Assembly (NCBI RefSeq): GCF_028595325.1
Contig: NZ_JAQQXR010000003.1
Coordinates: 434,001 to 498,000, forward strand
Length of the DNA stretch: 64,000 nt
Reading direction: 5' to 3'
Origin: Janthinobacterium fluminis
Lineage (GTDB): Bacteria; Pseudomonadota; Gammaproteobacteria; Burkholderiales; Burkholderiaceae_D
Part shown: one piece after another, positions 28,374 through 38,800 of the stretch
How the letters are laid out: each line of letters starts with the position of its first letter
Numbering within the stretch: the stretch's first letter is position 1
The notes under the pieces: generated by a model
Database searches by the model: none
What the model saw: only the letters and a program-made list of their open reading frames with translations
What the model was told of the DNA's origin: nothing
Position numbers and translations under genes: made by a program

Positions 28374-28394
28374 ATTGAAATATATATATTCAAT
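28374..28394. promoter_or_regulatory. Perfect A/T dyad upstream of P2 (operator candidate)
   Basis: ATTGAA-ATATATATA-TTCAAT is a perfect 21-bp palindrome, ending 10 bp before the P2 -35. Its size and place suit a dimeric regulator binding next to the promoter. It does not occur next to P1. Confidence 0.5.
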
Positions 28395-28404
28395 TGCGGC
28401 GCTC

Positions 28405-28433
28405 TTGACATGCGATTTTTACCGCTGTAATTT
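28405..28433 (+). promoter_or_regulatory. Promoter P2 of the biosynthetic operon
   Basis: TTGACA (28405-28410), a 17-bp spacer, TAATTT (28428-28433), then an A7 tract and GACA. It is a near copy of P1 (12 of 17 spacer bases identical). Transcription would start near 28440, leaving a leader of about 185 nt before the PfaA-like start codon. Confidence 0.6.
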
Positions 28434-28623
28434 AAAAAAAGACAAGGTTTTGTTATTCGGTTTTACGCATTATGAAATACCGGTTTTACTCGATTATGTG
28501 ACTGTTCGTTTCTATCCCGGCGAACAGTTTGTGAAAATGCCGGCGCGCCCGACTCTTACCCGAAAACGGTAATGGGGCAGCCTTGCAGAAAACGATCTGT
28601 CGATGTGAAAAGAGGAATGGATT

Positions 28624-31600
28624 ATGTATAAAGCGCATTTGAACGACGCAGAAACGCGGGGGGCGGATATCGCCATCGTCGGCATGGCGAGCCACTTTCC
28701 GGACGCCGCGACGCTGTACGATTTCTGGACCAACGTGGTCAACAAAAAGGACTCGATCGTCGACGTCGACTCCATGGACAGCGGCGAATACTGGCGCAAG
28801 GCGGACTTCTACGACCCCGACCCGAGCGCCGTCGACAAAACCTACGGTTACAAGGCCGGCTTCGTGCCGCCGATCGAATTCGACCCGGTCGAATTCAAGC
28901 TGCCGCCGCTGATGCTCGAATCGATCAGCACGGCGCAGATCTTCGCCTTGCACGTGGCCAAGCAGGCCATGCTCGACGCCCGTTTGACGGGCGAGAACGC
29001 GCTGCCGGTGGACCGCGACCGCGTCGGCGTCATCCTCGGCGGCGCCGGCAACGGCAACACCTCGTTCTCGCTCGGCTCGCGCCAGCAGGCGCCCTACCTG
29101 AAAAAAATCATGCTCAACGCCGGCCTGTCGGCCGCCGTCGCCGACGAGGTGATCGAGCGCGCCAACGGCCTGTACCTGGACTGGACCGAGGATAGCTTCC
29201 CCGGCTTCCTCGGCAACGTCGCCTGCGGCCGCATCGCCAGTTATTTCGACCTTGGCGGCACCTCCTACATGGTCGACGCGGCCTGCGCCAGCAGCCTGGC
29301 GGCCATCAAGGCGGCCATGGGCGAGCTGGCCGACGGCAGTTGCGACGTCGTGCTGACGGGCGGCGTGAACCTGGAAAACTCGGTGTTTTCCTTCCTCTGC
29401 TTCAGCAAGACCCCGGCCCTGTCGAAGAGCAATGTGTCGCGCCCCTTCGACGACGCGTCCGACGGCATGATGCTGGGCGACGGCGTCGGCTTCCTGGTGC
29501 TCAAGCGCCTCGCCGACGCCGAGCGCGACGGCGACCGCATCTACGCCGTGATCAAGTCGCTGCAGGCGTCCAGCGACGGCCGCGCCAAGAGCATTTTCGC
29601 GCCGCGCCTGGAGGGCCAGGTGAAGGCGATGAACCGCGCCTATGCGCGCGCCCAGGTGACGCCGGCCGACATCCAGCTGGTCGAGGCGCACGGCACCGGC
29701 ACGGCGTCCGGCGACAAGACCGAGATCAAGAGCCTGCGCGCCGTCTACGAAGCCTGCAATCTGGCGCCCGGTTCGGTGGCCATCGGCAGCGTCAAGTCGC
29801 AGATCGGCCACACCCGCTGCGCCGCCGGCGCGGCCTCGATGATGAAGGTGGCGCTGGGCCTGTACCACAAGGTGCTGCCGCCGACCATCAACGTGAAAAA
29901 GCCCAGCACCGACCTGGTGGTCGAAGGCGGGCCCTTCTATGTCAACGTCGAAAGCCGCCCGTGGTTCCGTCCGGCCGGCGGCGCGCCGCGCCGCGCCGCC
30001 TTGAGCGCCTTCGGTTTCGGCGGCACCAACTACCACGCCATCCTCGAAGAGCACCGGCCCGAGGCGGCCGGCAATTTCCGCCTCAACCGCCGCCCCGAAG
30101 TGGTGTTGCTGCAGGCGTCGACGCCGGCGCAATTGCTGGCGCAGTGCCAGGAGCGCCTGGCGTCTTTCGGCTCGGCCGAGGGCGCGACCCACTTCCGCAT
30201 GCACCAGCAGCAGGCCGACGCGGCCAAGGTGCCGGTCGGCGCCGCGCGCCTGGCCTTCGTCGCCGACGGCGCCGGGCAGGCCGTGGACTTGCTGAGCGAG
30301 GCCGTCAAGCAATTGGCGCTCCAGTCCGACACGGGCTGGGAGCATCCGCTGGGCATCTACTACAAGCCCCGCGGCGCGGCGCTGGACGGCGCCGTCGTCG
30401 CGCTGTTCCCCGGCCAGGGCGCGCAGTACGTCAACATGGGCCGCGACATCACCAACGACTATCCGCAGATGCGCCAGGCGATCGAGGCCATGGATGCGGC
30501 GGCCGCCGCGGCCGGCGTGGCGCCGTTGTCGGCCAGCATCTACCCGATCCCGGTGTTTTCGGAGGAGGCGGCCGAGCGCCAGATGGGCGAGCTGACCCGC
30601 AGCAGCCGGGCCCAGCCCGCCATCGGCGCGCTCAGCGCCGGCTACTACCAGATTTTGCGCGGCATGGGCTTGCGCGCCGACTTCCTGGCCGGCCACAGCT
30701 ATGGCGAGGTGACGGCCCTGTGGGCCGCCGGCGCCCTCAGCGACGCCGACTTTTACCGCGTCTCGCTGGCGCGCGGCGCGGCCATCGAAACGCCGGGCGG
30801 CGGCGCCGAGCCGGGCGCGATGGTGGCGGCCTCGCTGACGCCGGAGCGGGCCAAGGAGGTGCTGGCCGCATTCCCCGACGTCGTCGTCGCCAACTACAAC
30901 TCGCCGGAGCAATTGGTGTTCGGCGGACCGACGGCCTCGGTGCGCGCCGTGCAAGCCTCGCTGGCCGCGCGCCAGGTGCGCAGCCAGTTGCTGCCGGTGG
31001 CGGCCGCCTTCCACACGCCCCTGGTGGGGCATGCCTGCGCGCCGTTCCGGCGCAGCCTGGCCGGGATCGCGTTCGCGGCGCCGGCCGGCGCGGTGTTCTC
31101 GTCGGCCACCGGCGAGCGCCACGGCGCCGACCCGGCGGCGCTCGCCGAGGCCCTCGTCACGCAACTGGTCAGCCCGGTGCGTTTCACGCAAACGATACAG
31201 CGCATCTACGAGCAGGGCGGCCGCGTCTTCGTCGAAATCGGACCGAAGGGGATTCTGGGCAAGCTGGTGGCCGACATTTTGAAAGGCCAGCCGCACACGG
31301 TGGTGTCGCTCAATCCGAGCGCCAACGGCGAAGAGGCGCGGCAATTCAAGCGCGCCATCGCCAAGCTGGTGGTGGAGGGGGCCGAGCTGAACAGCCTCGA
31401 TCCGCAACTGGCGCCGCTGCCGCCGGCCGCGCTGAAGAAGAAGTCCTTGACCTACACCATGCGGGGGGGGTTCTTCCTGTCCGCCAAGGCAAAACAGAAG
31501 CGCGCACACGCGCTGCGCAATGACACGGCAATTGTCGATGCGTTCGTCGGCGCGCGCCGGGCGGCGCTGCCGCCCGCCGCCGCCGCCGCGGAGGAAGTGG

Positions 31601-34600
31601 CGGTGCCCGCCAAGCCGGCGGTCGCCGTGGCAGTGGCCAGGGCCGCCGAAGCGGCGCCGGCGGCGGACGTGGCCAAGGTCGTGGCCAAGGTCGTCGAAGC
31701 GGCGCCGGCGGTGGACGTGGCCAGGGTCGCCGCAGTGGCGGCCGCAGAGGTACAGCTAGTCGAGGTGGCCGTCGCGGCCGCGCCGGTCGCAGCGACCGTC
31801 GCCCAGCCGCAAGGTGAGGTAGTAGTGCAAAGCTTGCTTGAAACCGAAACCAGCATGGATGGGGTAGGCCCAGACCATGCTTTAACTGGAGAGGGAATGA
31901 TGCAAAACGTTAGCCCGGAAAATGAAGTGCTGAGCATTTTAGATGCCCAGATTCATGCACAGAATGTGCTGAGTCAGGTGCATCAACAGTTCCAACTGAA
32001 TCAGAAAGACTATATTCAGTTCCTCAACACGCTGGTCAGCAAACAGCACTCCTTGCTGGAGAAATTCCATGACAGCAATCAACTGAAGGAGGTCGTGGGC
32101 AGCTTGAGCCAAAGCCTGCAACTGCTGGATAAAAACCAGGAGATGTACCACATCAACCACGAGCATTATTTCGACAACCAGCAGATCATGCTGGGCGGCA
32201 GCGCCCTGCGCGGCAGCCGCGTCAATGCCGGCGTGGCCCAGCGCGTGCCGGTGCAGATCGCGCCGCGTCAGCAAGCGCTGGCCGTCGAGTTGCCGCAGGT
32301 CAGCCCTACGCTGAGCGTGCCGCAGCCGGCCGCCGTCGTGGCCCAGCCTGCCCCGGCTCCCGTCGTCGCCGCGGCTCCTGTCGCTGCTGCCCCTGTCGCC
32401 CCGGCCCCCGTCGCCGCCGCGCCGGTGGCCGCCGTGCAGGCGCCCAAGCCTACATTGCAAGACCTGCCCGTCGCCGCCCCGGCGCCCGTCGCCGCCCCGG
32501 CGCCGGTCGCCGCGCCGGCCCCGGCCGCCGCTCCCGTGGTGCATGCCGCAGCGCCTGCCGCACCCGTCCTCAGCGCCGAAGACCGCGCCACGGTCGCCCG
32601 TTTCGAGGCGATCACCCAGGCCGAGCTGGTACGCCAACTGATCGCCATCGTCAGCGACCGCACCGGCTATCCGGCCGATATGATCAATGAAAACATGGAC
32701 CTGGAATCGGATCTGGGCATCGACTCGATCAAGCGCCTGGAAATCCTCGGCGCCATGTTCGACGCGCTGGCCACGTCCGTGCCGCAATTCCAGAACGCCG
32801 AAGAGCACAAGGAAATGGAAACCTTCGACATCGACGCCTTCAGCAGCATTCTGAAAATGGCGATCTTCTTCGAGGAAACCATCGCCGAGTTGCTGGCCAA
32901 GCTGAAAAACGGCGGCGCCGCGCCGGCCGCCGAAGCGCCGGCCGCCGCGCCTGTTGCCGTCGCCGACAACGCCGCCGCCGCCGTGGCGATCGTCGAAACC
33001 CCGCATGCCGATGCCGCACCGCTGCGCAAACTGGGCTTCGTCGCGACTACCCGAAAACTGGAAGGCAGCGAGGAGGAGTTCGAATCAAAAAAGCTTTCAG
33101 CTGAACCACGGGAGACTGCATCTGCCCCGGTTCAGCGTGTACTTGTCAGTGATGCAGAGACAACGTCTGAGACCATTCATCGGTATCAGGCACAGAAATT
33201 CAATTTGCCCAAGCCGGACCGGACGGCCTTGCAACTGCCGCCAGGACAGATATGGTTGCTGACGGACGACGGCATGGGTTTGAGCGAGGAGTTGGCCAAA
33301 TTACTGTTGGCGCAAGGCCAGGCGGTGGCGCGCCTGGTGTTGAGCTGGCAACCGGGGCCGGGCCGCCCCGCCCGCAAAGCCATCCCCGGCGTCAGCGACC
33401 ACCTGCTGGAGCGCGTCGACGAGGCGGCCCTGCAGGCGCTGCTGGCGAACGTCACGGCGACGCGCGGCGCGGTCGGCGGCTTCATCCATCTGAGCCCGAC
33501 GCGCAGCAACGTGAAGACGCTGGACTGCGCCTTCAGCGCCGCCGAGTACGACACGGCGTGGGCCGTGTTCACCATGGCCAAGCTGCTGCAGCCGGGCTTT
33601 GCCGACAGCGAGGGCGGGCGCCACTACTTCTTCACCGTCAGCCAGATGGACGGCGAGCTGGGCACGGCGCAGCGCCAGCCCTTCCCGGTGGTGGCCTCGG
33701 GCATGAGCGGTTTGACGAAGTCCCTGAACATCGAGTGGCCGGGCGTGTTCTGCCGCAACGTCGACATTGAGCCGAGCTGCGCCAAGGCGCACGCCGCCGA
33801 GATGCTGCTCGAAGAATTGGGCGACGCCCGCACCGACCTGGCCGAGGTGGGCCGCGGCGCGCACGGCGAACGCATCGGCATCGGCTTCCGCCAGGCCGCC
33901 GACGCCGCGCCGCAGCTGGACCCGACGATAGACGCGCGCAGCGTGTTCCTCGTCACCGGCGGCGGCCGCGGCATCACGGCCGAATGCGTGATCGCGCTGG
34001 CCAAGCGCTATCCGGCCCGCTTTGCGCTGCTGGGGCGCACGCCGATCGACGCCGAGTTGCCGGCCTGGGCCGAGGGCGGCGGCGAGCTCGGCGTGCTGAA
34101 GACGCGCGCCATCCGCCACCTGCAGGCCCAGGGCGAACAGCCGACCCCGGTCAAGGTGGAGCGCATGCTCAAGCAAGTGCTGCAGATGAGCGAGGTGAAA
34201 CAGACCGTCGCGCAGATCGAGCAGGCGGGCGGCCAGGCGCTGTACCTGGCTTGCGACATCACCGACGGCGCCGACGTGGCCCGCGTCGTCGCCGAGGTCG
34301 AGCAGCGCCTGGGCCCCGTTTCCGGCCTGATCCACGGCGCCGGCAACCTGGCCGACAAGCGCATCGAAAAGAAAACCTCGGCCGACTTCAACGCCGTCTT
34401 CGACACCAAGGTCAGGGGGCTGGAAAACCTGCTGGCGGCGCTGCGGCTGGAGCGCCTGCGCCACATGGTGCTGTTCTCGTCGGTGTCGGGCTTCTTCGGC
34501 AACGCCGGCCAGACCGATTACGCGATGGCCAACGAGGTGCTGAACAAGTTCGCCCATCTGTTCCAGTCGCTCTACCCGGACCGCTTCGTGCGCAGCATTA

Positions 34601-35664
34601 ACTGGGGACCGTGGGACACCGGCATGGTCAACGACGTGCTCAAGCGCGCCTACGCCGAGCGCAAGTTGGAGATCATCCCGACGGCCGTCGGCACGGCCTG
34701 CTTCGTCAACGCCTTCGGCCGCGACGGCGAGGTGCAGTTGATCGTCGGCGGCGGCAGTTACAAGGTGGCGCGCAAGATCAAGACGCTGCCGGCCGTCAGC
34801 CGCGCCGAGCGCCAGTTGGCGCCCGAGCACAACCGCTTCCTGCAAGACCACGTCGTGGGCGCCAATGCGGTGCTGCCGGCAACGGCGGCGCTGGGCTGGA
34901 TGGTGCAGTTGTGCGAAGACCTGTTGCCCGGCTACCGCATGGAAAAGGTGGCCGACTTCCGTGTCCTCAAGGGGGTGGTGTTCGACGCCGCCGAACAGCG
35001 CCACTTCGTCGCCGAGGCGCGCGCCGTGCCCGGCAGCGAGCGCGGCGGCGAGCGGCACACGCTGGACGTGTCGATCTTCAACGAGAGCAATGGCAAAACG
35101 CTGCAGCGCTACCAGGCCCGCGTGACGATGAGCCTGGCCGGAGCGGAGCAGCCGCCGCCGCAGGCGCCGGCGCGCCGCGCCGGCGCGGCACTGGCGACGC
35201 CGGCCATTTACGGCGATATGCGCGGCGGCGCCCTGCTGTTCCACGGGCCGGCCTTCCGCGGCATCGACGCGGTGCTGCAGGCCGACCAGCGCGGACTGCT
35301 CGCCAGCGGCGTGCTGGCGGCCGGCAACGCGGCCGCGCAGGGGCAGTTTGCGGTGAATTCCTTCAACCCCTACATCGGCGACGTGTTTTTGCAGACGCCG
35401 CTGCTGTGGTTGATGCTGCAGAGCGACATGGCCGGCCTGCCGTCGCAGATCGGCCAGTGGGAACAGTTTGCCGCGCTCGGCTTCGGCCAGCCCTTCCAGT
35501 TGTCGATGACGCTGGTGTCGCACAGCCGCGCCGCCCTGGAGGTCGACGTCGTCGTCCACGACGAGGCGGGCAAGGTGTTCAGCAAGCTGTCCGGCCTGGT
35601 GTTCACCGTGTCGAAAAAGATGCGGCAACTGCTTTGCGATCCGGAGACCGCCACCACGGCCTGA
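28624..35664 (+). CDS. PfaA-like iterative synthase, KS-AT-ACP-KR-DH
   Basis: A 2346-aa multidomain synthase of the PUFA-synthase type. The KS (residues about 10-480) has C221 (DAACASS), H356 and H396. The AT (about 595-900) has S692 in GHSYGE and H797. One ACP (about 1325-1400) carries S1368 in LGIDSIKR, the Pfa motif. The KR (about 1540-2040) has VTGGGRGI at 1777, S1953 and Y1966. The C-terminal DH hotdog (2060-2330) has H2076. PfaA proteins normally carry four to nine ACPs; here there is one. An Ala/Pro linker (970-1320) contains a helical, lower-G+C block (1090-1195). AGAGGA lies seven bases before ATG 28624. With the aminotransferase it would build a poly-amino chain as in zeamine/fabclavine. 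Confidence 0.93.
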   Translation: MYKAHLNDAETRGADIAIVGMASHFPDAATLYDFWTNVVNKKDSIVDVDSMDSGEYWRKADFYDPDPSAVDKTYGYKAGFVPPIEFDPVEFKLPPLMLESISTAQIFALHVAKQAMLDARLTGENALPVDRDRVGVILGGAGNGNTSFSLGSRQQAPYLKKIMLNAGLSAAVADEVIERANGLYLDWTEDSFPGFLGNVACGRIASYFDLGGTSYMVDAACASSLAAIKAAMGELADGSCDVVLTGGVNLENSVFSFLCFSKTPALSKSNVSRPFDDASDGMMLGDGVGFLVLKRLADAERDGDRIYAVIKSLQASSDGRAKSIFAPRLEGQVKAMNRAYARAQVTPADIQLVEAHGTGTASGDKTEIKSLRAVYEACNLAPGSVAIGSVKSQIGHTRCAAGAASMMKVALGLYHKVLPPTINVKKPSTDLVVEGGPFYVNVESRPWFRPAGGAPRRAALSAFGFGGTNYHAILEEHRPEAAGNFRLNRRPEVVLLQASTPAQLLAQCQERLASFGSAEGATHFRMHQQQADAAKVPVGAARLAFVADGAGQAVDLLSEAVKQLALQSDTGWEHPLGIYYKPRGAALDGAVVALFPGQGAQYVNMGRDITNDYPQMRQAIEAMDAAAAAAGVAPLSASIYPIPVFSEEAAERQMGELTRSSRAQPAIGALSAGYYQILRGMGLRADFLAGHSYGEVTALWAAGALSDADFYRVSLARGAAIETPGGGAEPGAMVAASLTPERAKEVLAAFPDVVVANYNSPEQLVFGGPTASVRAVQASLAARQVRSQLLPVAAAFHTPLVGHACAPFRRSLAGIAFAAPAGAVFSSATGERHGADPAALAEALVTQLVSPVRFTQTIQRIYEQGGRVFVEIGPKGILGKLVADILKGQPHTVVSLNPSANGEEARQFKRAIAKLVVEGAELNSLDPQLAPLPPAALKKKSLTYTMRGGFFLSAKAKQKRAHALRNDTAIVDAFVGARRAALPPAAAAAEEVAVPAKPAVAVAVARAAEAAPAADVAKVVAKVVEAAPAVDVARVAAVAAAEVQLVEVAVAAAPVAATVAQPQGEVVVQSLLETETSMDGVGPDHALTGEGMMQNVSPENEVLSILDAQIHAQNVLSQVHQQFQLNQKDYIQFLNTLVSKQHSLLEKFHDSNQLKEVVGSLSQSLQLLDKNQEMYHINHEHYFDNQQIMLGGSALRGSRVNAGVAQRVPVQIAPRQQALAVELPQVSPTLSVPQPAAVVAQPAPAPVVAAAPVAAAPVAPAPVAAAPVAAVQAPKPTLQDLPVAAPAPVAAPAPVAAPAPAAAPVVHAAAPAAPVLSAEDRATVARFEAITQAELVRQLIAIVSDRTGYPADMINENMDLESDLGIDSIKRLEILGAMFDALATSVPQFQNAEEHKEMETFDIDAFSSILKMAIFFEETIAELLAKLKNGGAAPAAEAPAAAPVAVADNAAAAVAIVETPHADAAPLRKLGFVATTRKLEGSEEEFESKKLSAEPRETASAPVQRVLVSDAETTSETIHRYQAQKFNLPKPDRTALQLPPGQIWLLTDDGMGLSEELAKLLLAQGQAVARLVLSWQPGPGRPARKAIPGVSDHLLERVDEAALQALLANVTATRGAVGGFIHLSPTRSNVKTLDCAFSAAEYDTAWAVFTMAKLLQPGFADSEGGRHYFFTVSQMDGELGTAQRQPFPVVASGMSGLTKSLNIEWPGVFCRNVDIEPSCAKAHAAEMLLEELGDARTDLAEVGRGAHGERIGIGFRQAADAAPQLDPTIDARSVFLVTGGGRGITAECVIALAKRYPARFALLGRTPIDAELPAWAEGGGELGVLKTRAIRHLQAQGEQPTPVKVERMLKQVLQMSEVKQTVAQIEQAGGQALYLACDITDGADVARVVAEVEQRLGPVSGLIHGAGNLADKRIEKKTSADFNAVFDTKVRGLENLLAALRLERLRHMVLFSSVSGFFGNAGQTDYAMANEVLNKFAHLFQSLYPDRFVRSINWGPWDTGMVNDVLKRAYAERKLEIIPTAVGTACFVNAFGRDGEVQLIVGGGSYKVARKIKTLPAVSRAERQLAPEHNRFLQDHVVGANAVLPATAALGWMVQLCEDLLPGYRMEKVADFRVLKGVVFDAAEQRHFVAEARAVPGSERGGERHTLDVSIFNESNGKTLQRYQARVTMSLAGAEQPPPQAPARRAGAALATPAIYGDMRGGALLFHGPAFRGIDAVLQADQRGLLASGVLAAGNAAAQGQFAVNSFNPYIGDVFLQTPLLWLMLQSDMAGLPSQIGQWEQFAALGFGQPFQLSMTLVSHSRAALEVDVVVHDEAGKVFSKLSGLVFTVSKKMRQLLCDPETATTA

Positions 35665-35814
35665 TCGGGCCACGACACATCACCGGGACGGGCGCGCGCG
35701 CCCAACAGTGCGGCGAGACGGGAAGCCGGCGGCATGGATGCCGCCGGCGCCCGGAGGGCGGACTGTGGCGCCTGGCGATCCTGAAACATAGGCAACTTCA
35801 AGCTTGGAATGCAC

Positions 35815-38800
35815 ATGGAAAAAATCGCTATCATCGGCTTAGGCTGCCTGTTCCCCGGCGCCGAAACGCCGGAACAATACTGGCGCAATTTGCTGGAGCG
35901 CCAGGACAGCAGCAGTGAGTTGTCCAGCGCGGAGCTGGACGCCGACCCGGCCTTGTACCACCACCCGCAGGCGGGCACCGCCGACAAGATCGGCTACAGC
36001 AAGAACGGCCACGTGCGCGGCTTCGCGTTCGACGCCGAGGGCTACCGCCTGCCGGCCGCGCAATTGCGCCAGCTCGACCCGCTGTTCCAGTGGACCCTGT
36101 ACGCGGCCGAGCAGGCGCTCAAGGACAGCCGTTATGCCGACAAGGCGCCGGCGCTGGCGCGCTGCGGCCTGATCATCGGCAACATCGGCATGCCCACCCA
36201 CGCCGGCAAGAAGCTGATGAACGGCTTCTACCAGCAGGCGCTGGAGCCGTACCTGCAAACCCTGACGGGCCGCCCGGACTTCCATTTCCACAGCGACTGG
36301 AAGGCCGACGGCTTGTCCGAGCTGAACCTGAAAACGGTCAGCCACAACGCCACCATCGCGGCCCAGGCGCTGGGCCTGGGCGGGCCATGTTTCGCGCTCG
36401 ACGCCGCCTGCGCCTCGGCGCTGTACGCGATCCAGATGGCCAGTTACTACCTGCAAAGCGGCAAGGCCGACCTGATGCTGGCCGGCGCCGTCTGCCGCGC
36501 CGACCATATCTACATCGACCACGGCTTCAACGTGCTGCAAGCCTTCCCCAGCCACGGCGCGTCGACGCCGTTCGACCGCGATTCGCAGGGTTTGAAGGCG
36601 GGCGAGGGCAGCAGCCTGATCGCGCTGAAGCGCCATGCCGACGCGGTGCGCGACGGCGACCAGATTTACGGCGTCATCGAATCGATCGGCCTGTCCAACG
36701 ACGGCGGCGCCAAGCACATCCTGGTGCCGGACGTGAACGGCCAGCTGCTGTCGCTGCAGCGCGCCTACGCCGGCATCGAGCGCGGCATCGACTACCTCGA
36801 ATGCCACGCCACCGGCACGCCGGTCGGCGACCAGGTCGAACTGGCTTCCGTGGAAGCCTTCTTCGGCGGCTGCGCGCGGCGTCCCCTGATCGGCGCCAAC
36901 AAGGGCAATATCGGCCACATGCTGACGGCTTCGGGCATGGCCAGCACCCTGAAGGTGCTGCTGGCCATGCGCCACGGCGTGATTCCGCCGACGCTGAACG
37001 TGCAGAACATGGTGGCCACGCCGAAGGGCGAACTGAACCTCGGCCACATCGTGCGCGAGGCCACGCCGTGGCCGCAGCAGGGCGCGCTGAAGCGCGCCGG
37101 CATCAACGCCTTCGGTTTCGGCGGCGTCAACGGCCACATGGTGCTGCGCGAGCATGTCGCCCAGGCGGCGCCGCCGCGCGCCGCGGCGCCGGCGCCGCTG
37201 GCCAGCCTGGCCATCATCGGCAGCGCCGTGCTGATGGCCGATACCGAGGCCAACGAGGGTTTCGACGACACCATCCTGCAGGGCCGCAGCGTGCTGGGCG
37301 CCTTGCCGCACACCCGCTGGCTGGGGCTGGAGGGGCGCGCCGACATCCTGCAGACGCGCGGCCTGAGCCAGGCGCCGCTGGGCGCCTACATCGAAAAATT
37401 CGAGTTCGACTGCAAGCGCTTCCGCCTGCCGCCGAAAGTCGTCGGCACCCATCTGCTGGCGCACCTGTCGCTGATGCCGACCGCCGAGCGGGCCTTCCAC
37501 GACGCCGGCTATGTCATCGACGGGCACAAGCGCAACATCGCCGTCATCGTCGCCGGCGACATCGATTACAGCTGCCTGCGCTACCAGGCCCGCAATGAAA
37601 TGGCCTGGCAGGTGCGCGACAGCCTGGCGCGCTGCGGCATCGAGCTGAGCCCGGAGCAGGTGGACGCGCTGGAGCGCATCGCCAAGGACAGCCTGTTCCC
37701 GGCGCCCTACCCGGAGGGCATCACCGGCGGCATCGGCAACGTCGTCGCCAGCCGCATCGCCGCCCACTTGAAGCTGGACGGCCCGGCCTTCTTCCTCGGC
37801 TCGCATGAAAACGCCGCGTTCAAGGCCATCGAACTGGCGCAGTTCATGCTGTCGAACCAGCTCGTCGAGGCCGTCATCGTGGCCGGCGGCAGCTTCGCCG
37901 GCGGCATTGAAAACGTCTTGTGGGGCGAGCGCGACGCGAACGGCGCGGCGCTGCCGGCAGGCGACGGCGCCGGCGTCATCCTGCTCAAGCGCGAGCAGGA
38001 CGCGCGCGCCGCCAACGAGCGCATCTATGCCGTCATGCGCGGCCTGGCGATCGTCCACGAGTGCGGCGACGACACGCGTTACCGCCCGGCGGCCGGCGCC
38101 GTCGCGCGCGCCGCCGCCGCCGCCCTGGCGCAGGCCGGCGCCGCGGCCGGCGCGGTCGACTATATCGAGCTGGGCGGCGGCCAGGCGGCCGAGCGCGGCG
38201 TCGAGCTGGACGGCCTGGCGCAAGCCTACGCCGGCCGCAGCGCGCCGCTCGGCGTCGGCAGCGTCAGCGCCAACTACGGCAACCTGGCGGCCGCCCAGGG
38301 CATCCTCGGCATCATCAAGACGGCGCATTGCCTGTACCGGCGCGCGCTGCCGGCCGGCGCGGGCGTGGCCGGCTCGCCGGAAGGGGCGGCGCGGCCGGCC
38401 TTCCAGCCGGCCGCCGCCAGCCTGGCGTGGCCCGCGCCGGCCGCCGGCCTGCGCCTGGCCGCCGTCAACAGCCTGGGCATCGACCGCGCCTACGCGCACA
38501 TGCTGCTGCAGGAGCCCGACGAGGACAACCGCCGCACGGCGCGGGCGCCGGCGGCGGCCGCCGCCGCCACCGGCAGCCTGATGACGACCGTCTACACGGG
38601 GCGCGAACAGACGATCCCGGAGATGATACTGAATCCGGCCAATTGCGCGCTGTTCGGCACCACGTATGTGCCGGCAGCCGCTCCCGCGGCCGCGGCGGCG
38701 CCTTCCGGCGTCGCCGCCCAGCTGGACGGCGAGCACCCGGTCGAGCGCGCCTGCCTGCGCAACGCCCAGACCCAGTTGCGCTATCTGCAGGCCGAGCAGC

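Larger units (their letters stand above)
27650..28623. other. Divergent regulatory region between exporter and biosynthetic operons
   Basis: A 974-bp A+T-rich gap, very long for this genome. Short ORFs inside it show no coding character or family match. It contains two near-identical promoters (27841 and 28405), a Fur-like box, a GC-rich hairpin and a perfect 21-bp A/T dyad, each listed separately. Its base composition differs sharply from the genes on both sides. Confidence 0.7.

Noticed and set aside
28159..28572. 137-codon ORF in the regulatory gap
   Set aside because: Biased, Cys/Arg-rich, no SD, and its codons run over promoter P2, the hairpin and the dyad; probably non-coding.
36361..37920. 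Missing cysteine in the second KS of the PfaC-like protein as a loss-of-function mutation
   Set aside because: PfaC proteins normally carry an inactive second KS acting as chain-length factor, so this is expected.
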